The notes beneath the pieces are model-generated. The model ran no database searches. It was not told where the DNA came from and saw only the letters and a list, made by a program, of their open reading frames with translations. A DNA stretch of 32,091 bases from a bacterium (lineage in GTDB: Bacteria; Ratteibacteria; UBA8468; B48-G9; JAFGKM01): contig JALNXB010000020.1 of NCBI GenBank assembly GCA_023230585.1, forward strand, positions 1-32,091, written 5' to 3'. Positions 9,001 to 16,310 of the stretch are shown piece by piece. Numbering within the stretch: position 1 is the first letter of the stretch; every line of letters starts with the position of its first letter. Both the position numbers and the translations under genes were made by a program.

Positions 9001-10258
9001 TCAATAATTTTGTATATATAGGTCTTGCCAAAGAATATTTCCGTTCAAATCGGTATGTATCTCCTTTAAGTAACTCTGCCTTAAAAACGTGGGAGGCGAG
9101 AGCATCTTTAATCTTTAATATCTGGCTACAATTCTCTCTTGCCTTTCCAAAATTCTTCTGTTCAATATATACCTCCGCCTGTCTGAATAGTCCATATATA
9201 CGGTAATAAGAAGTCAGGTTAGGAAGATTAAAAATCTCTCCGTATGTCTTATGGACAGAAGCATAATCTTTAGCTGTCCTGTATGTTTCAGATATATTAA
9301 ATAGAGCAAACTCAGTTCCGAAATTGGGCAACGATTTGAGTTTGTTATATTCTTCTATAGCCCCTTTATAATTCTTTGCTCTTATATACTCATCTGCTGT
9401 TGCAAAGATTTCTTTCTCCGATATATTGGCACTTCCCTTCCCAAGTACTGAAATCTCTTCTTCACTCAACGCTCTGTTATATATAACAACCTCATCCAAA
9501 TCTATGATGGGTCTTCTCTTAAAAGCCTTCTTGTGTATTCCCAGACCAACCTTGAAAGGGACTTTTGTGGGGGTGTAATCACCGCTATATCCATCTATCT
9601 TTACTCTTTTTCTCTTACCATCTTCAATAATCGCAATATCTACCTCTTTACATACCAGTTTACCATCAATGAATATCTTCATCTCTTTGCCATCCCAGGT
9701 GGAAGCAAAGTGGTGCCATATCTTTTCAGAAATTGCTACTTTTGCACTAACTTTCGCATAATAGACCTCCGGACGTCCTATACCAAAATAGATATCGGCT
9801 GCCTGCCCTTCTCTAAATATAAACTCCACGCACCAGCCGTTTCTAAATCCTGCTGAAGAAAATGGAAGGTTGTGTCCGCTACCTTCTCTTCTAAACCAAG
9901 CTTCTACTGTAAATTGTTTATTTTCTATATTTAAGGGTACTCCCTGATAAAAGGATTCTATAAATCTTCCTGCAGTCTTTTCACTCCACCGGCCTTCTAT
10001 GGTTTGCAGGTCATCAAAGATCTCTTTTGTTTTTGGGTCTTTATATGGGACATAAGTGAGGTCTCTCTTATTTGGGCTCAGGTCTTTGAGGACTGTCTTG
10101 TCTTCTTTTAAGTTCTCAAAGGTATAGTACGCAACAACATCTGGGGATTGGAGAAGTGAGTCTCGTTTTTTTTGCCACTCCTGATAGCCAGAATCAGAGG
10201 CTTTAAGCAGGTTGCATAAAAAAAGAAGTGTATACATACAAACTAATATTTTTTTCAT
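6065..10258 (-). CDS. Large secreted LamG-TPR-right-handed beta-helix (GH141-like)-CBM9-like protein (1397 aa)
   Basis: This is probably a secreted or surface polysaccharide-active enzyme. In order it has a signal peptide (1-20), a LamG/concanavalin-like domain (about 40-270, starting VVAYYTFENL and ending in DEVVIYNRALSEEEI), TPR-like helices (about 285-450), and a parallel beta-helix module (about 470-1150). The helix opens with IYVSPKGKDTNSGTQKSPFA and contains DSGLEGSPIVYRSYPGEKV, the signature start of GH141-type proteins. Many N-rich helix rungs follow (NNIIASSIIRNTGQRG). A C-terminal CBM9/DOMON-like sandwich (about 1190-1397) starts INIDGKLDKNEW. ATG 10258 has GGAGGG just upstream (10263-10268); ATG 10270 is less likely. 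A 45-bp element shared with the PIG-L gene lies 67 nt before this start. Activity and substrate are not deducible. Confidence 0.82.
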   Translation of the reverse strand: MKKILVCMYTLLFLCNLLKASDSGYQEWQKKRDSLLQSPDVVAYYTFENLKEDKTVLKDLSPNKRDLTYVPYKDPKTKEIFDDLQTIEGRWSEKTAGRFIESFYQGVPLNIENKQFTVEAWFRREGSGHNLPFSSAGFRNGWCVEFIFREGQAADIYFGIGRPEVYYAKVSAKVAISEKIWHHFASTWDGKEMKIFIDGKLVCKEVDIAIIEDGKRKRVKIDGYSGDYTPTKVPFKVGLGIHKKAFKRRPIIDLDEVVIYNRALSEEEISVLGKGSANISEKEIFATADEYIRAKNYKGAIEEYNKLKSLPNFGTEFALFNISETYRTAKDYASVHKTYGEIFNLPNLTSYYRIYGLFRQAEVYIEQKNFGKARENCSQILKIKDALASHVFKAELLKGDTYRFERKYSLARPIYTKLLIQQETSDYPHEGRRTELIERLELTDGLKDGEVEKSRQEKWLEIINSPKQVIYVSPKGKDTNSGTQKSPFATIKRAQEEVRKIREKGLPKGGITIFLREGRYFLTESISFERKDSGLEGSPIVYRSYPGEKVRLIGGVEVKKFVKLNDPNIIRRLPEEARDKVWVANLKSEGITDYGEYKNRGGQNHQDTISALEFFYGEKVMQIARWPNEWFARTGKIPSPDGEIGGRGKFKKSVIHYQGDRPERWLEEKDIWLHGFWYFVYNKDHVKIRNIDTKNHTISLFEDTRWSPSYALYNTLVGEDVPYYAYNLLCELDSPGEWYLDRETGKLYFYPPDGNISKEALISTLSTPILSINGASNIAFFGLTLEITRASGVEIRGGYNNIIASSIIRNTGQRGILVENGWNHTVVGCDIYDNGAGGILLSGGDRVKLIPSRHTAENNHIYRFNRFSGGSYANGIRLFGVGQRASHNLMYESPAIAMVFDASDHIMEYNEIHDAPTEGREIGAIYIYGAHNNWRWLNRGSVIRGNFVHHISSHSSPNLTHGINAIHLDGRNGGLVMENNIFYRFSSGISCSHPDMRIENNIFIDAERRGMHIGERGLDFFFDSEDNPKMRSIISWGKKLESLRYKQPPWSYRYPQLVVALIDKQPMRTKNTIVERNISTGGPFYAMGQIVKEDNPVRNNWDGEEPYFFNRKEADFKVRPGAPVFGLTGYEPIEVDKIGIYKDPLRASWPINRDKKDIGKYYNPDWTPLKNAPSTVMAPVKRISPPAYYNVFLRKNPINIDGKLDKNEWNGLNLRDVMVIDKEHMGEDTKGAPTYAWLLYDKDYLYIGTKHQPDPFEEGMLPRLKGHSPWFEIGIETQHGKHSKDWWNDDMVTGPVYIFTGKINGEFVVHNPFGMPYANVVKLQKSIEYKTFIIDKDTSEWTSEMKIPFADIGINPDNVEHLAFSIGTYKKRGFFNWIPTGSRLWRVENAGFIKLVK

Positions 10259-10324
10259 AAGACCCTCCATACTCTCGTAAAGTTTTCTTACATTCGATTA
10301 TCGTTTGTAAATACTATTTTTTTA

Positions 10325-10369
10325 AAGAAGTTTAACATTTTTACTTAGGATATACCAATATTGTAGGTA
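10325..10369 (-). promoter_or_regulatory. 45-bp duplicated upstream element, copy 1 (beta-helix gene)
   Basis: This segment matches 11603-11647 at 41 of 45 positions. On the minus strand both copies contain CAATATTG (palindromic), TTGGTA or TTGATA, and AAAAATGTTAAACTTCTT. The proximal edge lies 67 nt before ATG 10258. It is most likely a shared promoter/operator. Possible -35/-10 elements are TTGGTA with TTAAAC 17 nt away, or TTAAAC with a more proximal AT-rich -10. Confidence 0.6.
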
Positions 10370-10500
10370 ATATGTTAACACCTAAAACAGGATTCCATAC
10401 TTACTTCAATATAACAATAGTGTATAGGATAAAGACGAGTTCAAGAAATAAGCTTAGACGTATAGGAAGCAGATTTATAAATTAGGCTTGCACTAATTTG

Positions 10501-10520
10501 CCTCTCCTCTGGGGGAGAGG
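10501..10520. repeat. REP-like palindrome
   Basis: CCTCTCC (10501-10507) pairs with GGAGAGG (10514-10520) around a 6-nt loop and is followed by AATAAAAGGTGAGGGGG. Such 'cctctcc...gggagagg...aggtgaggggg' units are common as dispersed intergenic repeats in bacterial genomes. Its G+C-rich purine/pyrimidine bias stands out from the surroundings. Confidence 0.55.
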
Positions 10521-10737
10521 AATAAAAGGTGAGGGGGTCTTTTTCTTTTATGCTTTGCCTTTGTCGTTATGTCTTTCTTTTTCCCTTAGATTGCAAACTG
10601 CCCCCCTTATTCTTAATCCTTTCCCCCTTAGGGTAGAAGGCAAAAACGTAAAGATAAAACTCGCAATTAAAGGTTAAAGTATAGCCAAGTTTGACAGAAG
10701 ATATAAGGGGTATGTGTCAAGATTTTTAATAAGTTTT

Positions 10738-11535
10738 TTAGTCCCAGAAGGCAAGAATCTGATCACGGTTATATATATCCGGGTCTGCTGGAGATATTTT
10801 TATAAAAGCTTCCCCGTAAGGAACGCCAAGTTCTTTTCCCCACCATTCAGCTCTCTGATTAACAATTCTTTTAAACGTTTCATCTACCTGACTTTTATAT
10901 ACGTAACAGGATTCAAGTTTTGTTTTAAAATATTTACTGATATCAATTAGCATATCTGGCTTGATATGTTTTATCTCGCCTGCGGACGTTGGACCCCAGT
11001 TATATAAAGTCCCCAACTCCACTTCCTGCTCTGCCAACTTAAATGCCTTAAAGACAAGGCTAGATACGTTTCTATGTTCTGGATCTAAATCGAGTTGATG
11101 CGTAAAGATTATCTCAGGCTCCTCTTCTATTATTATATTTTTAAGAAGGTCAACACAGTCTCTCTTTTCAGGGGCTGCAAGAATACAATCTCTGCTTTCA
11201 GGTATAGCCATTCTGATGTACTCCTCAGTACCAAAGTAGTAGAAATTACCTTTTCTGTCACAGAAGAACCTCTGCTTAAAATCAAGGAATTTGGGTTTAA
11301 GACCAAAGATAGCTGCTCCTTCTTCTGCTTCCAGGTGCCTCTCGTCTTTACTTTCTCTTGGCAGAAGAAACCGTTTATACTCTCCGTTCTCATCAAGACA
11401 TATACCAGCAGAATCATCGGTCGCAAGTATATATACACCTTTGTATCCTTTATCAAGATACTTTGCCAGAGTTCCTCCTGCCTGGACCTCTATATCATCT
11501 GCATGAGCACCAATTACCATTATAGTTTTTTTCAT
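10738..11535 (-). CDS. PIG-L family deacetylase, second copy (265 aa)
   Basis: A zinc-dependent N-deacetylase-type hydrolase of the PIG-L/LmbE superfamily, probably cytoplasmic. The metal site is seen in GAHADDIE (H11, D13, D14, E16) and in the downstream HQLDLDPEHRNVSS segment. Alignment with the first PIG-L protein (1200-2042) is confined to these motifs, so they are not recent duplicates. The open frame continues upstream to an ATG at 11616, but that codon lies inside the 45-bp repeated element. ATG 11535 has GGAGAG (11540-11545) immediately upstream and begins the conserved fold (MKKTIMVIGAH). The beta-helix giant follows after a 479-bp spacer with its own copy of the same element, suggesting common regulation. 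Substrate unknown; an acetylated amino sugar is a reasonable guess. Confidence 0.85.
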   Translation of the reverse strand: MKKTIMVIGAHADDIEVQAGGTLAKYLDKGYKGVYILATDDSAGICLDENGEYKRFLLPRESKDERHLEAEEGAAIFGLKPKFLDFKQRFFCDRKGNFYYFGTEEYIRMAIPESRDCILAAPEKRDCVDLLKNIIIEEEPEIIFTHQLDLDPEHRNVSSLVFKAFKLAEQEVELGTLYNWGPTSAGEIKHIKPDMLIDISKYFKTKLESCYVYKSQVDETFKRIVNQRAEWWGKELGVPYGEAFIKISPADPDIYNRDQILAFWD

Positions 11536-11602
11536 ATATCTCTCCAAAATATTAAATGTTTTTACATATTTAACTATAACTGAAAATAGTATAAATACCT
11601 GT

Positions 11603-11647
11603 AAGAAGTTTAACATTTTTATTCAAGATATATCAATATTGTAGGTA
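11603..11647 (-). promoter_or_regulatory. 45-bp duplicated upstream element, copy 2 (PIG-L gene)
   Basis: Matches copy 1 at 41/45 positions. Its proximal edge is 68 nt before ATG 11535, against 67 nt for copy 1. The preserved distance and orientation argue for a promoter or operator rather than a random repeat. The flanks between element and start codon are not conserved. Confidence 0.6.
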
Positions 11648-11755
11648 TAATTTCTTGAGTAAAACAGATGTTCAGTTTTGTTGTTCTAAAGGTAACAGAA
11701 CAGCAGACAATAAATATGCCCTGAAGGTAAGAAGTGTTTATGAAAATATAATTAG

Positions 11756-11828
11756 TGGGCGGTGCAGGAATCGAACCTGCGGCCTCTTGCGTGTGAAGCA
11801 AGCGCTCTAACCCCTGAGCCAACCGCCC
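11756..11828 (-). tRNA. tRNA-Val (anticodon CAC)
   Basis: The minus strand gives acceptor GGGCGGT/ACCGCCC, D-arm GCTC/GAGC, anticodon stem CTTGC/GCAAG with loop TTCACAC (anticodon CAC, reading GUG), T-arm GCAGG-TTCGATT-CCTGC and discriminator A. CCA is not encoded. It begins only 5 nt after the mtnA stop, so it is probably cotranscribed with, and processed from, the long upstream operon. Confidence 0.95.
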
Positions 11829-11833
11829 AAGTG

Positions 11834-12847
11834 CTACATCTTTTCTATTATACCATTTTCAGTAATAAATGCTTTAATAAATTTTGCTGGTGTTACATCA
11901 AACGCAGGGTTAAAAACAGGGGCATCTTTAGGTGATATAAAAGTATTTCCTATCTTTTGTATTTCTTCTGGAGAACGTTCTTCTATAATAATATCTTGTC
12001 CGTTCTTTATATTTTTATCAAAGGTAGAGTAAGGGGCTGCTATATAAAAAGGGATTTTATGGTAATGAGCAAGGATAGCCAAAGCATAAGTTCCAATCTT
12101 GTTGGCTGTATCTCCATTTATTGCTATCCTATCGGCTCCTGTAATTACCATATCTATTTTTCTGTTCTGCATAAGATGTCCTGCCATATTATCACATATA
12201 AGAGTGTAAGGAATTTTTGCTTTCTTTAATTCCCACGCTGTAAGTCTTGCTCCTTGTAGGACAGGTCTTGTTTCGTCAACATATACATTAAACCTTATAT
12301 TCTTTTTTTTAGCCACAAACATAGGGGCAAGAGCCGTTCCTATACCAGAAGTTGCAAGGGCTCCAGCATTGCAGTGGGTTAAAATAGAGGTACCTTCTTT
12401 TATAAGTTTTGCGCCGTTTATACCTATATTGTAACAACATTGCAAGTCTTCTAAATATATCTTTTTTGCTTCTTCAATAAGAGATTGTTTTAAATCTTTT
12501 ACTAAAAGATGTTTACCATTATATATAAGATTTTCCATCCTTTCGAGTGCATAAAAAAGATTATAAGCGGTAGGGCGAGATTTGCTTAAGTATTTGATAT
12601 CTTTTTTCAATTCTTCTCTTAAAGAATCTATATCTGATGTTTTTGAATTTATAGCAGAAAGAACTACTCCAAACGAAGCCACGCACCCTATTGCTGGTGC
12701 TCCTCTAATTTGGAGATTTTTAATTGCGTTCCAAACATCCTTAACTGTCTTTAGTTGTAGAACCGTTTCTTCTGAAGGTAACTTCTGTTGGTCTATTATA
12801 TAAAGGTTATTATTTTCCCACCATAAAGTTTTAATATAAGGTTTCAT
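11834..12847 (-). CDS. mtnA: S-methyl-5-thioribose-1-phosphate isomerase (337 aa)
   Basis: Converts 5-methylthioribose 1-phosphate to 5-methylthioribulose 1-phosphate in methionine salvage, in the cytoplasm. Family signatures include RGAPAIG near the N-terminus, the catalytic cysteine in THCNAGALATSGIG, and the catalytic aspartate in VTGADRIAINGDTANKIGTYALA. The protein is of usual length and complete. The frame opens to a TTG at 12874, but ATG 12847 starts the conserved region and overlaps the dnaE 3' end by 17 nt, suggesting translational coupling. A weak AGGA precedes it. Some archaeal-type relatives (ribose-1,5-bisphosphate isomerase, eIF2B-like) share the fold, but the length and motifs favour MtnA. 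No other salvage genes are in the window. Confidence 0.93.
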   Translation of the reverse strand: MKPYIKTLWWENNNLYIIDQQKLPSEETVLQLKTVKDVWNAIKNLQIRGAPAIGCVASFGVVLSAINSKTSDIDSLREELKKDIKYLSKSRPTAYNLFYALERMENLIYNGKHLLVKDLKQSLIEEAKKIYLEDLQCCYNIGINGAKLIKEGTSILTHCNAGALATSGIGTALAPMFVAKKKNIRFNVYVDETRPVLQGARLTAWELKKAKIPYTLICDNMAGHLMQNRKIDMVITGADRIAINGDTANKIGTYALAILAHYHKIPFYIAAPYSTFDKNIKNGQDIIIEERSPEEIQKIGNTFISPKDAPVFNPAFDVTPAKFIKAFITENGIIEKM

Positions 12848-15800
12848 TGTCCTGAGTAAAAATTTTTGTCCCAAGAATAGTCTGGAGGTTTTCTAAAAAA
12901 TCTATGTTGGGGTTTACTGTGTACCCATTAACTTTTATTTTTACCTTTTTTGTGCCACCTTCAAGAAGAAGATTTATGAATACAGGGCAATCACCTTTAT
13001 TCTTAATAAAAAGTTCTTTTAGGTCGTTGAGTGTTTCATCTTCTATCGGTGTACTGATATCAAATTCAACATTAGATAAAAGTTTATTTTTTTCAGCGCT
13101 ACTTAAACTTGTTACTTCATCTGCAACTACTGTTGTTCTATCTTTCTTTTCAAGTCGACCCTTTATAAAAATTATGGTGTTTGCTTTTATTATAGACGAT
13201 GATTTCTTATATACTGGTGGATAAAATAGGACTTTAACTCTACCTGTAAGGTCTTCTATCTCTCCCCAAGCCATCCGGTCACCTTTTTTTGTGGTTGTTC
13301 TTTTAACATCAACAAGCATACCTCCAATACAAACATTTAAATTTTCTTGAATTTTCTCAAGGTCGCTTGAAGATATAGTAGAAAACATTTTCATTAAAGA
13401 GGTATACCTTTCAAGAGGGTGTCCTGTTATATATACTCCGAGCACCTCTTTTTCATAAGATAGAAGTTTAACGTCTGTCCATTCAGGTAAAGATGTCAAA
13501 GTATCTTGGTTCATTTGAGGTATTCCCTTGGTCTTATCTTGTGCAAAGATTTCCATTATCCCGTCTTCAGCTTTTTTCTGCATTTTTGAACCATAATCGA
13601 TAGCATCATCAATCATAATAAAATTTTGGGACCTCGGGATTTCAAGAAAATCGAAAGCGCCAGCCTTAATTAAACTTTCTATTACCTTTCTGTTTGTTGC
13701 TCTGAGGTTAACCCTTTCACAAAAATCAAATAAAGACGTAAAATCCCCTTCTTTTTTAGCTTCAAGTATAGATTGTACTGCTCTCGAACCAACATTTTTT
13801 ATCCCTCCGAGCCCATATATGATATCATTACCAAATATTTTGAAACGTTCTTCACTTTCGCTTACATCTGGCGGTAAAACCCATATATTCATTCTTTCGC
13901 ACTCTGGGATGTATTCGCTAATTTTATCAAAATTATTCATTTCACTATTTAATACAGATGTCATAAATTCAAGCGGATAATTTGCTTTAAGGTAAGCTGT
14001 CTGATAGGATAACAAGGCGTACCCTGCGCTATGAGATTTATTAAACCCGTACCCTGCAAATTTCACAATCTGTTCAAAGATTTTTTTAGCAACCTGTTCT
14101 TTAACTCCGTTAGTTTTTGCGCCTTCAATAAATAATCCTCTCTTCTGTTCCATATTTTCAGGATTCTTTTTCCCCATAGATTTACGCAGTTCGTCTGCCT
14201 GTCCCATAGTAAATTTTGCCATTTTATGGGCTATCTCCATTACCTGTTCTTGGTATAGAATAACTCCATAAGTGCTTTTCAGTATAGGTTCTAGTGTAGG
14301 GTGGTCATACTTAATTAAAGAAGGATCTTTCTTTCGCCTTGTATACTCTTTTACCATTCCACTTTTCATTGGACCAGGTCGATAAAGAGCAAGAATTGCT
14401 ATTATATCTTCAAAAGTTTGAGGTTCTGTATCTTTTAAAAGTTCTTGCATACCTTTACTTTCAAGTTGGAACACTCCTTTAGAATTACCTTCTGCTAATA
14501 GGGAGTATGTTTTAGCATCATCAAGAGGAAAATCAAGTATCTCTGTTTTCTTTCTATCTTTTATAAGAGCAATTGTATCTTCTATTACAGATAGAGTTTT
14601 TAATCCAAGTATATCAATCTTTAATAACCCAATTTTCTCTATACCTTCCATCTCATATTGTGTCGCAAGTTCTTTTTTATCGCCACAGAATAGAGGCGCA
14701 TACTCGTCAACTGCTTTCTCTGTGATAACAAGACCTGCCGCATGTAAAGATGTGTGTCTTGCTAAACCTTCAAGTTTAAGGGCTATATCAAAAAGTTCTT
14801 TAATTTTTTCATCAGATTCAACAAGTTTTTTTATTTCAGAGTTTGAGCGAACTTCGTCTTCAAGAGAAACATTAAGTTCCTGAGAGATAAGTTTTACAAT
14901 TTTGTTGACACTATCAAAAGTAAACCCGAGTGCTCGGCCGGCATCTTTTAAGACAGCTCTTGCGGTCATTCTTCCATAAGTACCTATCTGTGCAACATTC
15001 TTTTCTCCATACTTCCTTTTAATATAATCAACAACCTCAACACGTCTTCTATCACAAAAATCTATATCTATATCAGGTAAACTTACCCTGTCGGGGTTAA
15101 GGAACCTTTCAAATATCAGGTTGTATGGGAGCGGATTTATTTCTGTAATATTCAAAAGGTAGGCTACCAAACTACCGGCGGCAGAACCTCTACCTGGCCC
15201 TACCATAATCTTCTGTTTTTTTGCTTCTTCAACAAAATCGTTAATTATAAGAAAATAACTTGGAAACCCCATCTTTTGTATTATTCCATACTCATAAGCT
15301 GTTTTTGATATAACTTCGTTGGGGTCATCCTCTTTTAATTCTTCGCACTCTATATTAAACTTCTTTTTTAACCCCATTTTTATGAGTTTTTCAAGGTATT
15401 CATCGGGAGTAAGGTTGTCGGGCGGGATAAATTTTGGAAAATGGTATTCTCCCATAGGTAGAGATAGAGTACACTTTTCGCTTATTTCTACAGTATTTTT
15501 TATAGATTCAGGTACCTCTTTAAATGCTTCTTTCATCTCCTCGGGAGTTTTAAAATAGAACTCATCAGTTTGAAACCGCATCCTTTCTATATCATCGATA
15601 TGTGCTTGGGTTTGGATACATAACAGTACATCGTGGGCAAAAGCATCTTCTTTATACAGGTAGTGGCAATCGTTTGTTGCAACAAGGCCTATCTGATTTT
15701 TTTTTGCCAGTTCAATAGCCATTCTGTTGACGCTATTTTGTTCGGGTATCTTGTTGTCCATAATTTCAAGATAAAAATTATCTTTACCCATTATATCTAA

Positions 15801-16289
15801 ATATTCATTAGCAACTCTTTCTGCTTCTACCCCTTTTCCTTTTAAAAGAAGAGAGTTGACTTCTCCTTTGAGGCATCCACCAAGGGCTATAATCCCTTCG
15901 GAATGTTGGGCTAAAATCTCTTTATCTATCCGTTGTTTATAATAAAAACCTTCAGTAAAAGAAAGGGTAGATAGTTTTAAAAGGTTCTGATAACCTTTAA
16001 AGTTTTTCGCTAAAAGAGTAATATGGAAAAAAGCGTCCCTTTTACCGCGTGCATCTCTATCAAAGCGGCTTTTGGGCGCAATATACATTTCACACCCGAT
16101 AATTGGTTTTACTCCGTTTTTTATAGCAGATTCATAAAATTTTATAGCTCCACCCATTGTCCCGTGGTCTGTGATTGCAATAGCTTTCATACCGTATTTA
16201 CGGGCAAGTTTTGGAACTTCAGAAATTCTGCACATACCGTCAAGAAGACTATGCTCGGTGTGTACGTGCAGATGAACAAAATCTTTCAT
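12831..16289 (-). CDS. dnaE: DNA polymerase III subunit alpha (1152 aa)
   Basis: Catalytic subunit of the replicative polymerase. In order it has a PHP domain (1-280), the palm with the PDIDIDFCDRRR acidic motif and GPGRGSAAGSLVAYLL (about 370-415), fingers, a tandem HhH region (GLGGIKNVGSRAV), and an OB fold (IGGMLVDVKRTTTKKG). The PHP metal-binding set seems intact: HLHVH (6-10), D17, H42 in TDHG, E67, H89, C139 and NDCH. In E. coli several of these are lost. This suggests a metal-dependent PHP nuclease/proofreading site. The length fits DnaE1. ATG 16289 with AAAGGA upstream is preferred over a TTG at 16307. It lies 21 nt after guaB3 and overlaps mtnA. Confidence 0.97.
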   Translation of the reverse strand: MKDFVHLHVHTEHSLLDGMCRISEVPKLARKYGMKAIAITDHGTMGGAIKFYESAIKNGVKPIIGCEMYIAPKSRFDRDARGKRDAFFHITLLAKNFKGYQNLLKLSTLSFTEGFYYKQRIDKEILAQHSEGIIALGGCLKGEVNSLLLKGKGVEAERVANEYLDIMGKDNFYLEIMDNKIPEQNSVNRMAIELAKKNQIGLVATNDCHYLYKEDAFAHDVLLCIQTQAHIDDIERMRFQTDEFYFKTPEEMKEAFKEVPESIKNTVEISEKCTLSLPMGEYHFPKFIPPDNLTPDEYLEKLIKMGLKKKFNIECEELKEDDPNEVISKTAYEYGIIQKMGFPSYFLIINDFVEEAKKQKIMVGPGRGSAAGSLVAYLLNITEINPLPYNLIFERFLNPDRVSLPDIDIDFCDRRRVEVVDYIKRKYGEKNVAQIGTYGRMTARAVLKDAGRALGFTFDSVNKIVKLISQELNVSLEDEVRSNSEIKKLVESDEKIKELFDIALKLEGLARHTSLHAAGLVITEKAVDEYAPLFCGDKKELATQYEMEGIEKIGLLKIDILGLKTLSVIEDTIALIKDRKKTEILDFPLDDAKTYSLLAEGNSKGVFQLESKGMQELLKDTEPQTFEDIIAILALYRPGPMKSGMVKEYTRRKKDPSLIKYDHPTLEPILKSTYGVILYQEQVMEIAHKMAKFTMGQADELRKSMGKKNPENMEQKRGLFIEGAKTNGVKEQVAKKIFEQIVKFAGYGFNKSHSAGYALLSYQTAYLKANYPLEFMTSVLNSEMNNFDKISEYIPECERMNIWVLPPDVSESEERFKIFGNDIIYGLGGIKNVGSRAVQSILEAKKEGDFTSLFDFCERVNLRATNRKVIESLIKAGAFDFLEIPRSQNFIMIDDAIDYGSKMQKKAEDGIMEIFAQDKTKGIPQMNQDTLTSLPEWTDVKLLSYEKEVLGVYITGHPLERYTSLMKMFSTISSSDLEKIQENLNVCIGGMLVDVKRTTTKKGDRMAWGEIEDLTGRVKVLFYPPVYKKSSSIIKANTIIFIKGRLEKKDRTTVVADEVTSLSSAEKNKLLSNVEFDISTPIEDETLNDLKELFIKNKGDCPVFINLLLEGGTKKVKIKVNGYTVNPNIDFLENLQTILGTKIFTQDNETLY

Positions 16290-16310
16290 TTTAACATCCT
16301 TTATCAATAA

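Larger units (their letters stand above)
10259..10737. other. Gene-free spacer of 479 bp with repeats
   Basis: No credible gene. It holds the 45-bp regulatory-type element (10325-10369), a REP-like palindrome (10501-10520) with pyrimidine- and purine-rich flanks, and a 20-nt segment (10681-10700) that recurs in the ceramidase-like gene leader. Short ORFs here lack ribosome-binding sites. Confidence 0.6.

Noticed and set aside
9533..9856. 107-residue plus-strand frame inside the beta-helix giant
   Set aside because: It lies fully antisense to the LamG domain of a convincing gene, with no ribosome-binding site or recognisable motif.
10681..10712. Plus-strand promoter (TTGACA near 10691)
   Set aside because: No gene is read on the plus strand downstream, and no -10 is found at suitable spacing.
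11095..11583. 162-residue plus-strand frame antisense to the PIG-L gene
   Set aside because: It is a shadow frame of a well-supported enzyme and has low-complexity Tyr/Phe/Ser composition.
11536..11616. 27-residue extension of the second PIG-L protein
   Set aside because: The upstream ATG lies in the 45-bp repeated element, and the conserved fold begins at ATG 11535 with its own Shine-Dalgarno.
11619..11822. 67-residue open frame beginning MAQGLERLLHTQEAAGSIPA
   Set aside because: It is a read-through of the tRNA-Val gene on the same strand; this peptide type is a known artefact of tRNA sequences.
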